From contig NZ_CP027433.1 in the NCBI RefSeq assembly GCF_002993285.1, positions 930,001 through 994,000 on the forward strand: a stretch of DNA of 64,000 bases, read 5' to 3'. The position numbers and the translations under genes are program-made. Of the stretch, positions 33,069 through 41,872 are shown in pieces (within the stretch, counting starts at the first letter, position 1; every line of letters starts with the position of its first letter). The stretch comes from Gordonia iterans. Lineage in GTDB: Bacteria; Actinomycetota; Actinomycetes; Mycobacteriales; Mycobacteriaceae. A model generated the notes under the pieces. The model was not told the origin of the DNA, made no database searches, and saw only the letters and a program-made list of their open reading frames with translations.

Positions 33069-33254
33069 TCAGGCGCGCCGCCACTCCTCTTCGGAATAGC
33101 GGTCCTCGTCGGCCCAGTCGTCGACCGGGTTGCGGGATTGGCCTCCACTGCTCGACAGCTCGCGTTGCAGGCTGTCGAGGTCTGTGTTCGGCGTCGAGTA
33201 CTTCAGCTGACGAGCGACCTTCGTCTGCTTTGCTTTTGCCCGGCCACGGCCCAT
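33069..33254 (-). CDS. DUF3073 small acidic/basic protein
   Basis: This 61-residue protein reads MGRGRAKAKQTKVARQLKYS, then an acidic end DDWADEDRYSEEEWRRA. It is the DUF3073 family, conserved next to purM in mycobacteria and relatives. The basic head and acidic tail suggest nucleic-acid or ribosome contact, but no role is established. Its 5' leader holds a strong hairpin, and GGGGGTCCCCC surrounds the ribosome-binding site. Confidence 0.85.
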   Translation of the reverse strand: MGRGRAKAKQTKVARQLKYSTPNTDLDSLQRELSSSGGQSRNPVDDWADEDRYSEEEWRRA

Positions 33255-33275
33255 GGGGGACCCCCTCGCACAATG

Positions 33276-33321
33276 ACGGGGCGGCCACTTTGTGGCGGCC
33301 CCGTTCTATTCGTTAGTTATA
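33276..33321 (-). promoter_or_regulatory. DUF3073 promoter and structured 5' leader
   Basis: On the minus strand a -10 like TATAAC (33321-33316) is followed by a stem of 13 bp (one mismatch) with a 3-nt loop at 33304-33276, and then by GGGGGTCCCCC directly before the ATG. The leader would be about 55 nt. Read on the plus strand the same stem is followed by TTCTATTCGTT and could act as a terminator. Confidence 0.5.
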
Positions 33322-33431
33322 TTCCTGCTGAGCAGTCTACCCCGCTCCCGCGGAATATGCGGCCGCCGGGTGCGGTCCGCGCGGCGACGGTCCTGACCTG
33401 CGGGTTCTTGCGGCTCGACGGGTGATCGGGG

Positions 33432-34607
33432 TCAACCACGACCGCGGAGGCGTGATTGGGCCGCACGGCCGGCGGGGACGGCGTCGTCGGAGGTGTAGTA
33501 GTCCGGGTCGATCCGCGCGGCCGTGCCCTCGCCGGATCCGGCCGTCAGTTCGGCGTCCGCCGGCAGCGACCGCTTCACCAGCGCCAGCGCGATCGGCCCG
33601 AGCTCGAAGTGGTCGACGACGGTGCCCACCCGGCCCACGGTGCGCCCGCCGGCCGCCACCGGGTCGCCGGTGGCCGGGCGTTCGCCGCTGCCGTCCAGGT
33701 GCAGCAGCACCAGCCGCCGCGGCGGGCGCCCCAGGTTGTGGACCCGCGCCACCGTCTCCTGTCCGCGGTAGCAGCCCTTGTCGAGGTGGACGGCCCCCCA
33801 CTCCGCGGGTCCGCCGATCCAGTCGGCCTCGTGCGCGATGGTGCGCTCGTCGGTGTCACGCCCCAGACGCGGCCGCATCGCAGCCACCCGCAGCGCCTCC
33901 TGCGCCCAGACGCCGGCCGGCACGGCTCCGGCGTCGGCCGCGGTGATCTCGCGCCACCACTGCTCCACTTGGGTGTCGGGCACCACCAGATCGACCACCG
34001 GCAGGGCGCGGTCCTCACCCGTGGGCGGCATGATGCGCCAGAACCCGAGGGGCTCGTCCTCGTGGTGCATCTCCGGCAGGTCGCCGGCGTCGTAGACTCC
34101 GGCCTCGTCGCCGATCTCGAGCATCTCCGCGAGCGGGCCGGAGCGCGCGGCCGGGCCGATGAGGGTGAGCACGCGCATGTCCGGGCGCGGGGTCACCGTC
34201 ACGTCGGCGCGGAAGACCATGCGGCTCAGGTACTCCTGCAGAGCCGGGCCCCGGGCGTGTTCGGTGTCGAGCCAGGTCACCAGGTCGACGTCGGTGAGCA
34301 CGAAGTGGTCCTCGACGCGGCCGTTGCCGTCCAGCGACAGGCTTTCGGCCGACTTCCGGTCACCGAGGCCTGCGACGTCCTGCGTGACGATGGAGTGGAG
34401 CCAGGTCAGCCGGTCGGCGCCGGCCAGTTCCAGCACCGACCGGTCGCCGCGGTCGACGATCACCGCACCGCGGGCGGCGGCGCGCTGCTCGCCGAGGGGA
34501 TCGCCGTAGTGCCAGGCGACGCCGGGACTCGGATCGCCCTCGGGGGTCGGCACCGCGGACGGGTGATGGAGCAGGATCGGCGAGCGGGCGGTGCCTTCGG
34601 TGGCCAT
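33432..34607 (-). CDS. Folate-binding YgfZ/GcvT-like protein
   Basis: The ATG at 34607 gives 391 residues. The YgfZ signature KGCYRGQE is present near residue 275 (HLDKGCYRGQETVARVHNLG), containing the conserved cysteine. SVLELAGADRLTWLHSIVTQ resembles GcvT's N-terminal region. YgfZ proteins bind tetrahydrofolate and support iron-sulfur cluster enzymes in the cytosol. It corresponds to Rv0811c in gene order. The start is 41 nt from the divergent pabC-like gene, which corresponds to Rv0812. Confidence 0.87.
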   Translation of the reverse strand: MATEGTARSPILLHHPSAVPTPEGDPSPGVAWHYGDPLGEQRAAARGAVIVDRGDRSVLELAGADRLTWLHSIVTQDVAGLGDRKSAESLSLDGNGRVEDHFVLTDVDLVTWLDTEHARGPALQEYLSRMVFRADVTVTPRPDMRVLTLIGPAARSGPLAEMLEIGDEAGVYDAGDLPEMHHEDEPLGFWRIMPPTGEDRALPVVDLVVPDTQVEQWWREITAADAGAVPAGVWAQEALRVAAMRPRLGRDTDERTIAHEADWIGGPAEWGAVHLDKGCYRGQETVARVHNLGRPPRRLVLLHLDGSGERPATGDPVAAGGRTVGRVGTVVDHFELGPIALALVKRSLPADAELTAGSGEGTAARIDPDYYTSDDAVPAGRAAQSRLRGRG

Positions 34608-34647
34608 GTCGTCAAGTCTACGGACCCGATGTGCGAACCTTGCTGGC

Positions 34648-35502
34648 ATGGCGTTGATCGTGGTCTCCGGCGACGGGCGCGTGCTGGATCCGGACCGGCC
34701 GCTGCTGTTCGCCGACGATCTGGCCGCCCTGCGCGGGGACGGCGTCTTCGAGACCCTGCTGGTGCGGAACGGGCGCGCCCGGCTGGTGGACGCGCACCTC
34801 GACCGGCTGGTGCGGGGCGCCGCTGACCTGGCTCTGCCCGCCCCGGACCGGGCGGCGCTGCAGCGGGCGGTGGAGATCGCGGCGCGGGCCTGGGTCGCGT
34901 CGGGAGAGGCCGGGGAGGCGATGCTGCGGATCGCCTATTCCCGCGGCCGGGAGAGCGCACCCGGCGGCCCGCGGACCTGCTATCTGACCGTGGGACCGGT
35001 GCCCGGGCGGGTGGCCCGGGCGCGGCGGGAGGGGGTCTCCGTGGTCACCCTGGACCGCGGATACGACCTGCCGTCCGCGGCTCGAGCGCCCTGGCTCCTG
35101 GCCGGGATCAAGTCGCTCGCCTACGCCGGGAACACCGCGGCGCTGCGGCAGGCCGCGGCGCGCGGCGCCGACGACGCGATCTTCCTGGCCGGTGACGGAA
35201 CCGTGCTGGAGGGTCCGCGCGGCTCGGTGGTGATCGCGCGCGGCGCGACGTTGCTGACGCCGTCACCGACGCTGCCGATCCTTCCCGGGACCACGGTCGC
35301 TGCGGTGTTCGCGCAGGCCCGGGCGGCCGGAATCCCCACCCGGGAGAGGCGGCTGACGCTCGACGACCTGCAAGCGGCCGACGGGCTGTGGCTGCTCTCC
35401 TCGGTGACCCTCGCCGCGCGCGTGCACACCCTCGACGGAACGGTGCTCGGAGCATCGTCGTGCATCGACGTGCCCGCGCTTCTCGAGGCCGCACTGGCCT
35501 GA
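34648..35502 (+). CDS. pabC: Aminodeoxychorismate lyase / class IV PLP aminotransferase
   Basis: The 284-residue protein is a fold-type IV PLP enzyme. The PLP lysine is in LLAGIKSLAYAGNT (about residue 156), the phosphate-binding turn in GPRGSVVIARG, and the PLP-ring contact in LPILPGTTVAAVF. RGDGVFETLLVRNGRARLVDAH opens the fold. PabC releases pyruvate from aminodeoxychorismate to make p-aminobenzoate for folate. A D-amino acid or branched-chain aminotransferase role cannot be excluded from sequence. The pairing with a folate-binding neighbour favours PabC. Confidence 0.78.
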   Translation: MALIVVSGDGRVLDPDRPLLFADDLAALRGDGVFETLLVRNGRARLVDAHLDRLVRGAADLALPAPDRAALQRAVEIAARAWVASGEAGEAMLRIAYSRGRESAPGGPRTCYLTVGPVPGRVARARREGVSVVTLDRGYDLPSAARAPWLLAGIKSLAYAGNTAALRQAAARGADDAIFLAGDGTVLEGPRGSVVIARGATLLTPSPTLPILPGTTVAAVFAQARAAGIPTRERRLTLDDLQAADGLWLLSSVTLAARVHTLDGTVLGASSCIDVPALLEAALA

Positions 35503-35651
35503 AGCGAGGCTGCCTCCCGGGCCGATCCGAGTCGTTCAGGGAACATCGCCGGGTTGCTGTGAAACCGCCCACAACCAGGCGTTTTTTGCTGGGTCCAAGG
35601 TCCTTCTCAGGTGGTCTTCGCCACGACTGCGCCCTAGGTTGGCATCGAACA

Positions 35652-35666
35652 ACTACGTTGAGTAGT
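35652..35666 (+). promoter_or_regulatory. Inverted repeat upstream of cydA
   Basis: ACTAC-GTTGA-GTAGT forms a dyad 45 nt before the cydA start in an otherwise featureless 208-nt gap. A regulator of cyd expression could bind here; the site does not match a Rex or CRP consensus that I can recognise. Confidence 0.35.
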
Positions 35667-35710
35667 ACAGCGGCCGGCAGCCCCCGGCCGCGGGAGAAGG
35701 GAACCCCCTC

Positions 35711-37270
35711 GTGGACATCGTCGATCTCTCACGGTGGCAATTCGGCATCACGACCGTCTATCACTTCATCCTGGTCCCGCTGACCATCGGCCTGGCGCCG
35801 ATGATCGCCATCATGCAGACGGTGTGGTGGCGGACCGGGAACGAGGCCTGGCTGCGCGCCACCAAGTTCTTCGGCAAGCTCTTCCTGATCAACTTCGCCC
35901 TCGGCGTCGCCACCGGCATCGTGCAGGAGTTCCAGTTCGGCATGAACTGGAGCCAGTACAGCCGGTTCGTGGCCGACGTGTTCGGAGCGCCCCTGGCCTT
36001 CGAGGCGCTGGTCGCCTTCTTCCTCGAATCGACCTTCCTGGGCCTGTGGTTCTTCGGCTGGAAGAAGCTCCCCAAGGGGGTGCACCTGGCCTGCATCTGG
36101 CTAGTCGCGATCGGCGTCACCGCGTCGGCGTACTTCATCATCGCGGCCAACTCGTTCATGCAGCATCCGGTCGGTGTCGAATGGAACGAGCAGCTCGAGC
36201 GGCCGCAGATGAACAACTTCTGGGCCGTGCTCACCAACAACACGACGCTGGTCGCATTCCCGCACGTGATCCTGGGCGCCTGGCTCACCGCGGGGACGGT
36301 GGTCGCCGCGGTCTGCATCTGGTGGATGGCGCGCAACGCGTACCGCGCCAAGCAGCTCGAAGCCGACGCGGCGCCCGTCACGACCGCGCCGAGCCAGCTC
36401 GGCGCCGATGCCGAGACGCTGCGCGGCGAGAACGACACGCTGTGGCGCCCGGTCGCCAAATTCGCGCTGTGGGCCACGATCGTCGCGGGCATCGGCTTGA
36501 TCGTGACCGGCGACATGCAGGCCAAGCTGATGTTCGAGCAGCAGCCGATCAAGATGGCCGCCGCGGAGTCGTTGTGCGAATCGGAGAAGGGCGCCGGCTT
36601 CTCGGTGTTCGCCACGAGCCGGCAGAACAGCTGCGACGACATCGAGCACATCATCACCATCCCGAACATGCTCTCGTTCCTCGCCGACGGCGACTTCCAC
36701 AGCGAGGTGAAGGGCGTCAACCAGCTGCAGGCCGAATACGAGAAGGCCTTCGCCGATGCCGGGGTGAACATGGCGGGGCAGAACTTCGCGCCGAACCTGT
36801 TCATCACCTACTGGACCTTCCGCGCGATGATCTTCTGGGGCCTCGGTTCGGTGATCGTCGCCATCGGCGGCCTCTGGTACCTGCGCAAACGCCGGATCGA
36901 GGTGCCGAGGAAGTTCGGCACTCTCGCCCTGTGGATGATGCCCACGCCGTTCCTGGCGAACTCATCGGGGTGGATCTTCACCGAGATGGGTCGCCAGCCG
37001 TGGGTGGTCGTGCCGAACTGGGCCGACCCCGAAGAAGCGGATCCCTTCAAGGTCCACATGCTGGTACAGGACGGCGTGTCGCTGTCGAACTCGTCCGCCG
37101 CCGTCTGGACCACCCTGATCGGTTTCACGCTGCTGTACGGCGCACTCGGCGTCGTGTGGTTCATGCTCGAACGCCGCTACGTCCTGGAAGGTCCGGAGGC
37201 CCCGGCCGATCCGGACGCGCCCGCCGACGACGACTCGGAGGAGAGCGAAAAGCTCTCCTTCCAGTACTAG
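35711..37270 (+). CDS. cydA: Cytochrome bd ubiquinol/menaquinol oxidase subunit I
   Basis: The 519-residue membrane protein starts at GTG 35711 after GAGAAGGG. RWQFGITTVYHFILVPLTIG contains the N-terminal heme-ligand histidine. The second histidine is in NSFMQHPVGVEWN. The periplasmic Q-loop is of the short type and starts after the GDMQAKLMFEQQPIKMAAAE stretch that is diagnostic of CydA. Nine or so hydrophobic segments are seen. With CydB it reduces oxygen to water at high affinity using menaquinol, favouring growth at low oxygen. The 35-residue tail is acidic and disordered. Confidence 0.97.
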   Translation: MDIVDLSRWQFGITTVYHFILVPLTIGLAPMIAIMQTVWWRTGNEAWLRATKFFGKLFLINFALGVATGIVQEFQFGMNWSQYSRFVADVFGAPLAFEALVAFFLESTFLGLWFFGWKKLPKGVHLACIWLVAIGVTASAYFIIAANSFMQHPVGVEWNEQLERPQMNNFWAVLTNNTTLVAFPHVILGAWLTAGTVVAAVCIWWMARNAYRAKQLEADAAPVTTAPSQLGADAETLRGENDTLWRPVAKFALWATIVAGIGLIVTGDMQAKLMFEQQPIKMAAAESLCESEKGAGFSVFATSRQNSCDDIEHIITIPNMLSFLADGDFHSEVKGVNQLQAEYEKAFADAGVNMAGQNFAPNLFITYWTFRAMIFWGLGSVIVAIGGLWYLRKRRIEVPRKFGTLALWMMPTPFLANSSGWIFTEMGRQPWVVVPNWADPEEADPFKVHMLVQDGVSLSNSSAAVWTTLIGFTLLYGALGVVWFMLERRYVLEGPEAPADPDAPADDDSEESEKLSFQY

Positions 37271-37283
37271 AGGAGCACTCGCC

Positions 37284-38381
37284 ATGTCTCTGGAGACCTT
37301 CTGGTTCTGCCTGATCGCAGTCCTGTTCATCGGCTACTTCGTCCTGGAGGGCTTCGACTTCGGGGTCGGCATGCTGATGCCGTTCCTCGGGCGCAGCCAC
37401 GAGGACGAGTCCGATCCGCTGTCCGGCGACAAGCGCCGCCGGCTGGTGATCAACACCATCGGCCCGTTGTGGGACGGCAACGAAGTCTGGCTGCTGACCG
37501 CGGGCGGCGCGATGTTCGCGGCCTTCGGCGGCTGGTACGCCACCTTGTTCTCGGGCTTCTATCTGCCGCTGTTCCTGATCCTGGTGGCGCTGATCATCCG
37601 CATCTGCGCGATCGAGTGGCGTGCCAAGATCAACGACCCCCAGTGGCGCAGGTGGTGCGACGTCGGCATCGGCATCGGCTCGTGGGTCCCGGCGATCCTG
37701 TGGGGCGTGGCCTTCGCCAACATCGTGCGCGGGGTCCCGATCGAGCTCGACGGCCCCAACCACGTGTACACGGGCGGCTTCTTCAACCTGCTGAACCCGT
37801 ACGCACTGCTCGGTGGCGCCACCACCACCCTGGTGTTCCTGACCCACGGCGCGATCTTCGTCGCGCTCAAGACCAAGGGCACCATGCGCGACGATGCCTC
37901 CCGGCTCGCCGCCCGGCTGGCCGTCCCGACACTGCTCGTCGCCGGCGGCTTCCTGCTGTGGACCCAGCTGGCCTACGGCAAGGGCTGGACCTGGATCGTC
38001 TTCGCGATCACCGTCGTCGCCGCGATCGCCATGGTCGCCATGACTCAGGCCCGCAGTGAGGGCTGGGCCTTCGTCGCCAACGCGATCGCGATCGCCGGCA
38101 CCGTCGCACTGCTCTTCGGCAGCCTGTTCCCGAACGTGATGCCGTCCTCGCTGAACCCGGACTGGAGCCTGACTGTCTCGAACTCGTCGTCGAGCCACTA
38201 CACACTCGTCATCATGACCTGGGCCGCAGCCGTCATGACGCCGGTGGTGATCGGATACCAGGCATGGAGCTACTGGGTGTTCCGCAAGCGCCTGTCGATC
38301 GACGACGTCCCCGACGTCGCGGCCGGGCTGTCGCCGAGCCCCCGGGACGTGACGGAGCCGAAGCCGACGCCGAAGCGGTGA
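37284..38381 (+). CDS. cydB: Cytochrome bd oxidase subunit II
   Basis: The 365-residue protein has eight or nine membrane segments and the family opening FVLEGFDFGVGMLMPFLGR and PLWDGNEVWLLTAGGAMFAA. It stabilises CydA and its hemes. It begins 14 nt after cydA with GAGGAG upstream, and its stop overlaps the cydD GTG (GTGA). The last 30 residues are cytosolic and rich in Pro, Lys and Asp. Confidence 0.97.
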   Translation: MSLETFWFCLIAVLFIGYFVLEGFDFGVGMLMPFLGRSHEDESDPLSGDKRRRLVINTIGPLWDGNEVWLLTAGGAMFAAFGGWYATLFSGFYLPLFLILVALIIRICAIEWRAKINDPQWRRWCDVGIGIGSWVPAILWGVAFANIVRGVPIELDGPNHVYTGGFFNLLNPYALLGGATTTLVFLTHGAIFVALKTKGTMRDDASRLAARLAVPTLLVAGGFLLWTQLAYGKGWTWIVFAITVVAAIAMVAMTQARSEGWAFVANAIAIAGTVALLFGSLFPNVMPSSLNPDWSLTVSNSSSSHYTLVIMTWAAAVMTPVVIGYQAWSYWVFRKRLSIDDVPDVAAGLSPSPRDVTEPKPTPKR

Positions 38382-40078
38382 CCGACTCTCCGACCGCGGT
38401 GCGAGTGGAGGCCAGGCGGCCGCCGCTGGATCCGCGACTGCTGCGGTACTCGGCGACGGCGCGGTGGTACATCGTCGTCACGTCGGTGTTCACCGCGGCC
38501 ACCGTGGTGGCGATGATCGTCGCCGCCGTCAGTCTGGCCGGGCTGCTCTCGGAGATCATCACCGACCCGGCCCGGCGCAGTCTCGGCGCTCAGGCGACGC
38601 ACCTGTGGGTCCTCGGTGCCGCACTGACCGCCCGGGTTCTCCTCAGCTATCTCTCCGGCCGCTACGCGCACCGCGCCGCCCTCGACACCATCGCCGAACT
38701 GCGATTCCGTGCGCTGGACACCCTCACCGATCCGGCGCGCACGTCGCCGCGCGAACTGCTCGCCGCCCGGGAACGAGCGCTCACCGTGGTGCTGCGCGGA
38801 CTGGACAGCCTGGTCGACTATTTCGCCGGGTACCTCCCGGCCCTGCTCTCGACCGTGCTCGTGACCCCGGTGGTGGTCGGGGTGATCGCGTGGGCGGACT
38901 GGCCGTCCGGCGTCGTCGTGCTGATCACTCTGCCGCTGATCCCGGTGTTCATGATCCTCATCGGTCTGGTGACCCGCGACCGCACCGAGCGCAAGCTCGC
39001 GGCGATGGCGGCCTCGACCAGCCGGCTGATGGACCTGCTGACCGGACTCCCGACTCTCCGCGCACTGGGCCGGGCGCAGGGGCCCGCCGATCAGGTGGCC
39101 AAGCTGGGCCAGAATCTCCGCAAGCGCAGCATGTCCGCACTGCGGGTGGCCTTCCTGTCGGGCACCGCGCTGGAGCTGATCGCCACCCTGAGCGTCGCGG
39201 TCGTCGCCGTCGGCATCGGCCTGCGCCTGGTGTACGGCGAGATGGGCCTGTACGCGGGCATCCTGGCGCTGATCCTGGCGCCCGAGGCCTACCTGCCGCT
39301 GCGTCAGGTAGGTGCACAGTTCCACAACTCCGAGGACGGCATGACGGCCGCGCGCGAGGTCCTGAGCTTCATCGACCGGCCCGACGACGAGACCGCAGTG
39401 CCGGGCTTCGCGCCGGTGTCGGTGGCCGGAGCGCCCGTCGTGCTCGACGACGTGGGTGTGCACGGCCGCGACGGATGGGCGCCCCGCGGGCTTGCCGCAG
39501 AGCTGGCGCCGGGCCGGATCACCGTGCTGACCGGCCCCAACGGCAGCGGCAAGTCGTCTGTCGTCGCCGTCGTGCTGGGGTTGCTGCGGCCGGACGAGGG
39601 GCGGGTGCTGATCGGCGGCGTGCCGCTCGACGCCGTCGATCCCGATGCGTACCGCGCGCAGATCGCCTGGCTGCCGCAGCACCCGGTGGTGGTACCCGGA
39701 ACGGTCCGGGAGAATCTCGAGCTGTTCGGCGCCCCCGACTCCGACGGCCTGGCGGCCGCCTGCGCGGCGACCGGCTTCGACGAGGTGCTCGCCGGACTCC
39801 CGGACGGCGTGGACACCCTCCTCGGCGCCGGCGGCGTCGGGCTCTCCGCCGGTCAACGGCAGCGGATGGCGCTGGCCCGGGTGCTCGCCGCCCCCGCCGA
39901 TCTGATCCTGCTCGACGAACCCACCGCGCACCTCGATGCCGACAGTGAGGCCGCGGTGCTGGCGGCGATCGCGGCCCGGGCGCGTGCGGGCGCGACCGTG
40001 CTGATGGTCGCGCATCACGCGAGCGCGGTCGGCGGCGGCGACGTCGTCGTCGATCTGGGGGTGCGCCATGACGCGTGA
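38378..40078 (+). CDS. cydD: ABC transporter CydD (thiol exporter for cytochrome bd assembly)
   Basis: From the GTG at 38378 the product has 566 residues: six membrane helices (about 25-320), then an ATPase domain with Walker A GPNGSGKSS (about 385-393), signature LSAGQRQRMALARVL and Walker B LILLDEPTAHLD. CydDC exports reductant (glutathione or cysteine in E. coli) and is needed to mature cytochrome bd. In a mycothiol producer the thiol may differ. The start overlaps the cydB stop by 4 nt. A longer frame upstream lies inside cydB and is rejected. Confidence 0.95.
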   Translation: MTDSPTAVRVEARRPPLDPRLLRYSATARWYIVVTSVFTAATVVAMIVAAVSLAGLLSEIITDPARRSLGAQATHLWVLGAALTARVLLSYLSGRYAHRAALDTIAELRFRALDTLTDPARTSPRELLAARERALTVVLRGLDSLVDYFAGYLPALLSTVLVTPVVVGVIAWADWPSGVVVLITLPLIPVFMILIGLVTRDRTERKLAAMAASTSRLMDLLTGLPTLRALGRAQGPADQVAKLGQNLRKRSMSALRVAFLSGTALELIATLSVAVVAVGIGLRLVYGEMGLYAGILALILAPEAYLPLRQVGAQFHNSEDGMTAAREVLSFIDRPDDETAVPGFAPVSVAGAPVVLDDVGVHGRDGWAPRGLAAELAPGRITVLTGPNGSGKSSVVAVVLGLLRPDEGRVLIGGVPLDAVDPDAYRAQIAWLPQHPVVVPGTVRENLELFGAPDSDGLAAACAATGFDEVLAGLPDGVDTLLGAGGVGLSAGQRQRMALARVLAAPADLILLDEPTAHLDADSEAAVLAAIAARARAGATVLMVAHHASAVGGGDVVVDLGVRHDA

Positions 40079-41819
40079 TCCGATGCTCCGAGCGCTGGCC
40101 TTCGTCGGGTTGGGCAAGCGGCCGGTGTTCTGGTCGGTGCTGTTCGGCGCAGCGGGTGCGCTCTGTGCCCTGGGCCTGGCCGCCGTGTCGGCGTGGCTGA
40201 TCACTCGTGCCTGGCAGATGCCGCCGGTGCTGTACCTGTCGGTGGCCGTCACCGCCACCCGGGCGTTCGGCATCTCGCGGGCGCTGTTCCGCTACGTCGA
40301 ACGGCTCGCGACGCACGACACCGCGCTGAACGCGATGGCCGTGGCGCGCGCGAAGATCTACCGGGTCCTCGCCTCCGGGCCGCCGGCGTACTCGGTCGGG
40401 ATGAGCCAGAGCCGGTTGCTGGCCCGCACCGCCGACGACGTCGACGAGATCGGCGACGCGCTGATCCGCGGCCTGATCCCGATGGCGGTCGGGGCGGTCA
40501 CCTCCGTCGCGGCGGTGGTCGTCATGGCTTTCGTGTCGCCGACCGCCGCGGTGATCCTGGCGATCGCGCTGATCGTCAGCGGCGGGGTGGCCCCGTGGCT
40601 GGCCGCCCGCGGTTCGGCGCTGGTGCTCGACGAGGGCGCCCGCGCTCGCGAAGACGTGGCCCAGGAGACCACCGCGCTGCTCTGGCACGGACCAGAGCTC
40701 GCCGTCGCCGGACGACGGCAGAGCACGCTCGAGCGGCTCTCGGCCGCGGACCGCAGGTACGCCCGGGCGACCGATCGCGGCCTGGGCTGGCAGGTGAGCG
40801 CCTCCGCTGCCACACCGCTGGCGCTCGCGGTGAGCGTCGTGGCCGCGGCGCTGATCGCCGTCGACCTCGCGAGCGGACTGCCCGGGTCGCTCGCCGACGT
40901 GTCGTCGACCGATACGCGCTTCACCCCCATGCTGTTCGGCGTGCTGGTGCTGCTGCCGCTCTCGTCGTTCGAGTCCACCGCCCCGCTCACCGCGGCCGGG
41001 ATCGCCTGGCTGCGCGGACGGCAGGCGGCCGAGCGGGTGATGGTGCTGGTCGACGGCGCCGCACCCGATGCGTCGTCCCCTGCGGCCGCTGCGCTCCCTG
41101 AGTCCGGTTCGCTCCCTGGGTCCGGTTCGCTCCCTGAGCTTGTCGAAGGGGACCCGGTGATCGATCCGGCTCCCGCCACGCTGTCCGCGCGGCGCCTGCA
41201 GTGGGGGTGGGATCGACCGCTGGGTCCGGCGTCCGGGCTGGATCTCGTCGTGGCGCCGGGGGAGCGGGTGGTGGTCGTCGGTCCGAGCGGCTGCGGCAAG
41301 TCCACCCTGCTGCTGACGCTCGCCGGACTCCTGGAGCCGCTCGCCGGCACGGTGTCGGCGACCCACGACGACGGCAACGCTGTGCCGGCGGCGGAGGCGG
41401 CCTGCTACTTCGCCGAGGAGGCGCACCTGTTCTCCACCTCGGTGCGGGAGAACCTGCTCGTGGCCCGCGGTGACGCGACCGGCGAGCAGGTCCGGGCGGC
41501 GCTCGACGCCGTCGGACTGGGGCCGTGGGTGGACGGGTTGCCGGACGGTGTCGACACCGACCTCGCCGGCGGAGGGGCCGCGCTCTCCGGCGGTCAGCGG
41601 CGTCGTCTGCTGCTGGCGCGCGCCTTGCTGCATCCGGCGCCGATCGTGCTGCTGGACGAGCCCGCCGAGCACCTCGATGCCGACGACGCTCGGGACATGA
41701 TCGCACGGATCAGTGCGCCCGACGGACTCTTCGGCACCGATCGCACCGTGGTCCTGGTGACCCACCAGCACGCCGACGCCGCCACCGAACGGGGTGCACG
41801 CCTGGTCGACCTGGGCTGA
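40068..41819 (+). CDS. cydC: ABC transporter CydC
   Basis: The 583-residue partner of CydD starts at ATG 40068, 11 nt inside cydD. Six membrane helices occupy about 20-330. The ATPase domain has Walker [11 protein letters not shown], signature LSGGQRRRLLLARALL and Walker B IVLLDEPAEHLD. The linker between the domains (about 340-362) is a Ser/Gly/Pro/Leu repeat made by three 18-nt DNA repeats, which most CydC proteins lack. The linker is expected to be solvent exposed, so function is probably preserved. Confidence 0.95.
   Translation: MTRDPMLRALAFVGLGKRPVFWSVLFGAAGALCALGLAAVSAWLITRAWQMPPVLYLSVAVTATRAFGISRALFRYVERLATHDTALNAMAVARAKIYRVLASGPPAYSVGMSQSRLLARTADDVDEIGDALIRGLIPMAVGAVTSVAAVVVMAFVSPTAAVILAIALIVSGGVAPWLAARGSALVLDEGARAREDVAQETTALLWHGPELAVAGRRQSTLERLSAADRRYARATDRGLGWQVSASAATPLALAVSVVAAALIAVDLASGLPGSLADVSSTDTRFTPMLFGVLVLLPLSSFESTAPLTAAGIAWLRGRQAAERVMVLVDGAAPDASSPAAAALPESGSLPGSGSLPELVEGDPVIDPAPATLSARRLQWGWDRPLGPASGLDLVVAPGERVVVVGPSGCGKSTLLLTLAGLLEPLAGTVSATHDDGNAVPAAEAACYFAEEAHLFSTSVRENLLVARGDATGEQVRAALDAVGLGPWVDGLPDGVDTDLAGGGAALSGGQRRRLLLARALLHPAPIVLLDEPAEHLDADDARDMIARISAPDGLFGTDRTVVLVTHQHADAATERGARLVDLG
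41092..41145 (+). repeat. Three tandem 18-nt repeats in the cydC linker
   Basis: Units 41092-41109, 41110-41127 and 41128-41145 each begin CGCTCCCTG. The third ends AGCTTGTCG and runs into AAGGGG, giving CCTGAGCTTGTCGAAGGGG, which is related to the fadE tail repeat at 3365-3427. Frame is kept. Confidence 0.9.
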
Positions 41820-41872
41820 CGCCGCGGTGCGGCCGGGAAAATGCGTTTGTTCCAGACCCTAGGCTGGGACCC

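Noticed and set aside
38270..41771. Long minus-strand frames opposite cydD and cydC
   Set aside because: They have no homology and are typical high-GC shadows of the two ABC transporter genes.
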